Positions 5,190 through 7,750 of a stretch of DNA of 7,750 nucleotides are shown one piece after another. A program made the position numbers and the translations under genes. Location: positions 1-7,750 of the forward strand of contig JAFRLP010000406.1 of the NCBI GenBank assembly GCA_017431185.1. Direction: 5' to 3'. How positions within the stretch are numbered: the stretch's first letter is position 1; each line of letters opens with the position of its first letter. The notes under the pieces were generated by a model that had not been told where the DNA came from, ran no database searches, and saw only the letters and a list, made by a program, of their open reading frames with translations. This stretch comes from Victivallales bacterium. GTDB taxonomy: Bacteria > Verrucomicrobiota > Lentisphaeria > Oligosphaerales > Oligosphaeraceae.

Positions 5190-7750
5190 CTATGGCGCGG
5201 CCTGACGGCGACGCAGGCGGATTTCATCTATGAAAAGCGAGCCATGCACCGATGGGGCCAGTTTGAAATGAATTCCGCAACGATGCAGGCTCCCATCGGT
5301 GCGGAAGGTGGCTTTGACCAAATGCCAGCAACCATCGTCAGGCAGTTCGGCAGTGACATCCGCATAAACGGCAGGCTGATTTTCACGGTTGAAATTCCGC
5401 ACTTGGATTTCAGCCTTCAATCCGGCGTCCAATCTCATGGCCAGCGACAGTTCATACTCGGCGTCAGGCTCCAAAGCCCACTGGAAACTCTGTTCCGCTC
5501 CACGACGAGGCGACCCAATCAACTCATAGCAGCCCAATCCCCGCCAGGCAGGCTGCGCACGCCACACAGGCGCATCCTCGAAATCATAGAGCAACTCGCC
5601 CTGTTCATTCAAAGGCTGGGGCTGATTGAAGCGCTCCCAGCGCAGTTTGCCAGGCGCAAACGCCGCAATGCGCCGCAAATCGCCATGCAGCCTGGCTGCC
5701 TCCTGCCGGAGCAGCCCTTCATTCGCCGACAAGAGCCAAAGCGCCTGACTCCGCGGCCCCAAGGTCAATTCAGGCGTGGTGCCGGGGAAAAGCGGAGCGG
5801 AGACGGTGCCGTCCAGGCAGGCCAGACGCCCCCATTCCGGTTTCAGGACAGGCGCGACCGTTTCCGTGTCGGGGGAACTGTTGACCCAGATGACCACGCG
5901 AATCTGTCCATCCTTGATCTCAAACACGCTGTGGTGGACTTTGGGATTGGTGACTTTCTCCGGCGTCAAGCCCCCCCACAGCAGGGTTCTGGACGCCGGG
6001 GGGCGGACAAAGGAGAGCGGCTTGACCATGCGCCCCTCGTTAAAGTAGGCCAGAAGGGCAGTGCGCAAATGCATCAGACGTTTGGTGTACAGACGCCTCT
6101 CCGGCGAGTCCAGGTAGTGGCTTGTGAACCACCCCAACTGCTCGGAGCCGACCAACTGCACCGCCAGTTTGTCAAAGAAGGATTCAGGCACCCCTGGTGT
6201 ATGATGGTCATAGATACGTCCGTCAAACTGGGTTCGCCCCGAATAGATGGAGACAAAGAGGGGCACCTGCCCCGTGTTTGTCCAGCGATAGGGGCACACT
6301 CCGTCCAGCGCATGCATATAGGGTTCGGAGGCGTCCTCGGAGTCATGGACGAGTTCGGGGTAGCGCGGGCGAAGCGTCCGCAGTCGCTCCAGCATCGGCC
6401 AATAGCCGTGTTCCAGCCAGTTGCGCGGGTCGTTCAGCCGATGTCCATGTTCAGGATTGAAGCAGGGAATGGGCTGCGCCGTGGTGACCTCATCGTGGTA
6501 AATGGCGTGGAATCCCTGCCCCGCCAGTCGTCGCACCAGCCGGAAAATGTAGTCCTGCCATTCGGGGACGGCGGGACACATCACCGCGCAACGGTAACGC
6601 CCGCCCTCCAGGGTGAACTCCCCCTCACGGTTTCGCGTCGCATAACGGGAGGCGAGGTCAGTGAACTGGAAGTCATAGCGACGGCCATTGTCGCCGGCCC
6701 CTTCCCCGTCCATCGTGCTCCACGACCGATTGTCAATGTAGGGTTTCACTCGGACGCCGATGTCATTCAGCTCGTTCAGGACCTCAATCGCGTCCTGCTT
6801 GGCGTAAAAATGCGGGAAGGAGCCGCGCTTCAAGTCAAACCATTCATAGAAATGCAGTCCAAAGGGAAGTTCCAGGTAATCACGCAGTTCCCGCAGATTG
6901 GCAATCATGGCATACGGAGTCTGCTCGGTGAACACCAGATGAAGCAGCCACAGCGTGTTGTCACGCATCCACTGGGGCGTGGAGGTCTGGGGCAGTTCGG
7001 GAATCCACCATTTCGCCTTGGCCGACAGGAACCGACGGTAAATCTGCCCAGCCTCAAACCAGTCGCCCTGGAACAGTTCCCAGACAGCCAATCCGCTCAA
7101 GGCAAACTCACGACCGCCCTTCTCCTCTGGCGAAAAAGCCACGGGATGACTCCAGTAGAACTCCAGTTCGCCACCGCGTCCTCGCGTCTGGAAACGCTTG
7201 CTTCCGCCATAGGGGTCTTCCTGCGCAAAATAGACCCCGCCGCCATCATCGTAGTAGGCGTGGAACTGCATATTGAGTTCACCGTTCGGATAATTCTTCC
7301 AAGGCTGAGGAACCTCCTTGTCAATGGGATGCTCATAGACCACCCCGCTCATCCTCGGAACAATCAGGCGGTCAACGCCCTGGGCGAGACGGCGCAGGCG
7401 ACTGTAGGGAAAGACCACCTCATCCAGGCACAATTGCGGATTGGCGGACTTGACCGACAAATCCATCTCCAGCCGAGAGTCCGCGAAGGTGAATTCCGAG
7501 CGGGCATTCACCCCGTTCGGAGTGTCCCACGTGATGGCTCCGCGCCAGGGGGCTTTCTCCGAAAGCAGCGACAGCGCGAAATTCTGCCCCACCGAATCCA
7601 TTTTCAATGGCTGATTTCCAAGACGGGCGTTGGCTCGCCAGGCAGGGGGAACGCGGCCAAATATCTCCTTCCGGCGTCGGCAGTCATACCTCCCCGCAAT
7701 CGGATTTCCGCCAGAGCGTTTCCCGACATCGACCAGCAACAGCGCACCGC
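5190..7750 (-). CDS. DUF6259-like glycosidase with C-terminal jelly-roll module (5' end outside window)
   Basis: The frame is open from the right edge. A TTG at 7739-7737 is only an arbitrary start, because GGT GCG CTG precedes it in frame without a stop. Residues below are counted from that TTG (849 to the stop). The N-terminal ~240 residues look like a beta-sandwich. Residues about 255-590 form a probable (beta/alpha)8 barrel with GLHFYEWFDL (294-303), VRVKPYIDN (329-337), FHAIYHDEVTTAQP (410-423), the HGH motif (431-433), LVHDSEDASEPYMHALDG (463-480) and WFTSHYLD (537-544). This order matches DUF6259 proteins, putative retaining glycosidases common in PVC bacteria. Asp416 or Glu417 and Glu468 are the best candidate catalytic acids, inferred from barrel position. 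Residues about 717-845 form a C-terminal module (YELSLAMRL, PDDGCWH, GSLFIDEIRL) like those in the downstream gene. Substrate and signal peptide cannot be judged here. The family call is recognition by pattern, not by search. Confidence 0.7.
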   Translation of the reverse strand, partial: GALLLVDVGKRSGGNPIAGRYDCRRRKEIFGRVPPAWRANARLGNQPLKMDSVGQNFALSLLSEKAPWRGAITWDTPNGVNARSEFTFADSRLEMDLSVKSANPQLCLDEVVFPYSRLRRLAQGVDRLIVPRMSGVVYEHPIDKEVPQPWKNYPNGELNMQFHAYYDDGGGVYFAQEDPYGGSKRFQTRGRGGELEFYWSHPVAFSPEEKGGREFALSGLAVWELFQGDWFEAGQIYRRFLSAKAKWWIPELPQTSTPQWMRDNTLWLLHLVFTEQTPYAMIANLRELRDYLELPFGLHFYEWFDLKRGSFPHFYAKQDAIEVLNELNDIGVRVKPYIDNRSWSTMDGEGAGDNGRRYDFQFTDLASRYATRNREGEFTLEGGRYRCAVMCPAVPEWQDYIFRLVRRLAGQGFHAIYHDEVTTAQPIPCFNPEHGHRLNDPRNWLEHGYWPMLERLRTLRPRYPELVHDSEDASEPYMHALDGVCPYRWTNTGQVPLFVSIYSGRTQFDGRIYDHHTPGVPESFFDKLAVQLVGSEQLGWFTSHYLDSPERRLYTKRLMHLRTALLAYFNEGRMVKPLSFVRPPASRTLLWGGLTPEKVTNPKVHHSVFEIKDGQIRVVIWVNSSPDTETVAPVLKPEWGRLACLDGTVSAPLFPGTTPELTLGPRSQALWLLSANEGLLRQEAARLHGDLRRIAAFAPGKLRWERFNQPQPLNEQGELLYDFEDAPVWRAQPAWRGLGCYELIGSPRRGAEQSFQWALEPDAEYELSLAMRLDAGLKAEIQVRNFNRENQPAVYADVTAELPDDGCWHLVKATFRTDGSLHRCGIHFKLAPSVHGSLFIDEIRLRRRQAAP

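Overview
The window looks like a chromosomal segment from a polysaccharide-degrading Gram-negative bacterium, most plausibly of the PVC superphylum (Lentisphaerota/Verrucomicrobiota-like). This is an inference from the combination of a GH38 alpha-mannosidase, a DUF6259-type glycosidase, a Bat-like von Willebrand A protein and a secreted protein built of jelly-roll-like modules, in moderately GC-rich DNA. No rRNA or other taxonomic marker is present.

Layout. At the left edge (1-97, minus) is the first 32 codons of a XerC/XerD-type tyrosine recombinase that runs off the window. A 129-bp divergent spacer follows, with a good TATAAT hexamer. Then come two plus-strand genes: a GH38 alpha-mannosidase (227-2473) and a membrane VWA protein (2470-3909) that looks like a BatB-BatC fusion. 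They overlap by ATGA. Two minus-strand genes converge on this pair: a large DUF6259-like glycosidase (5190 to beyond 7750, 5' end outside the window) and, 49 bp downstream, a secreted 405-residue protein made of three related modules (3923-5140). The two convergent gene pairs are separated by only 13 bp, at a small hairpin.

How the genes may work together. The minus-strand pair reads as a glycan-utilisation unit. The enzyme ends in a module resembling those repeated three times in the non-catalytic partner, so both may bind the same kind of ligand. The plus-strand pair is odder: a mannosidase translationally coupled to a membrane VWA protein.

Most notable points. The mannosidase frame lacks the N-terminal His-x-Asp half of the GH38 zinc site, and I cannot find it in any frame of the upstream spacer, so the gene looks 5'-truncated and is probably inactive as a mannosidase. 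The VWA gene carries several C7-C9 and A8 homopolymers in its proline-rich linkers. The three-module protein has no family I can name with certainty. I see no CRISPR array, tRNA, insertion sequence or clear new defence system.
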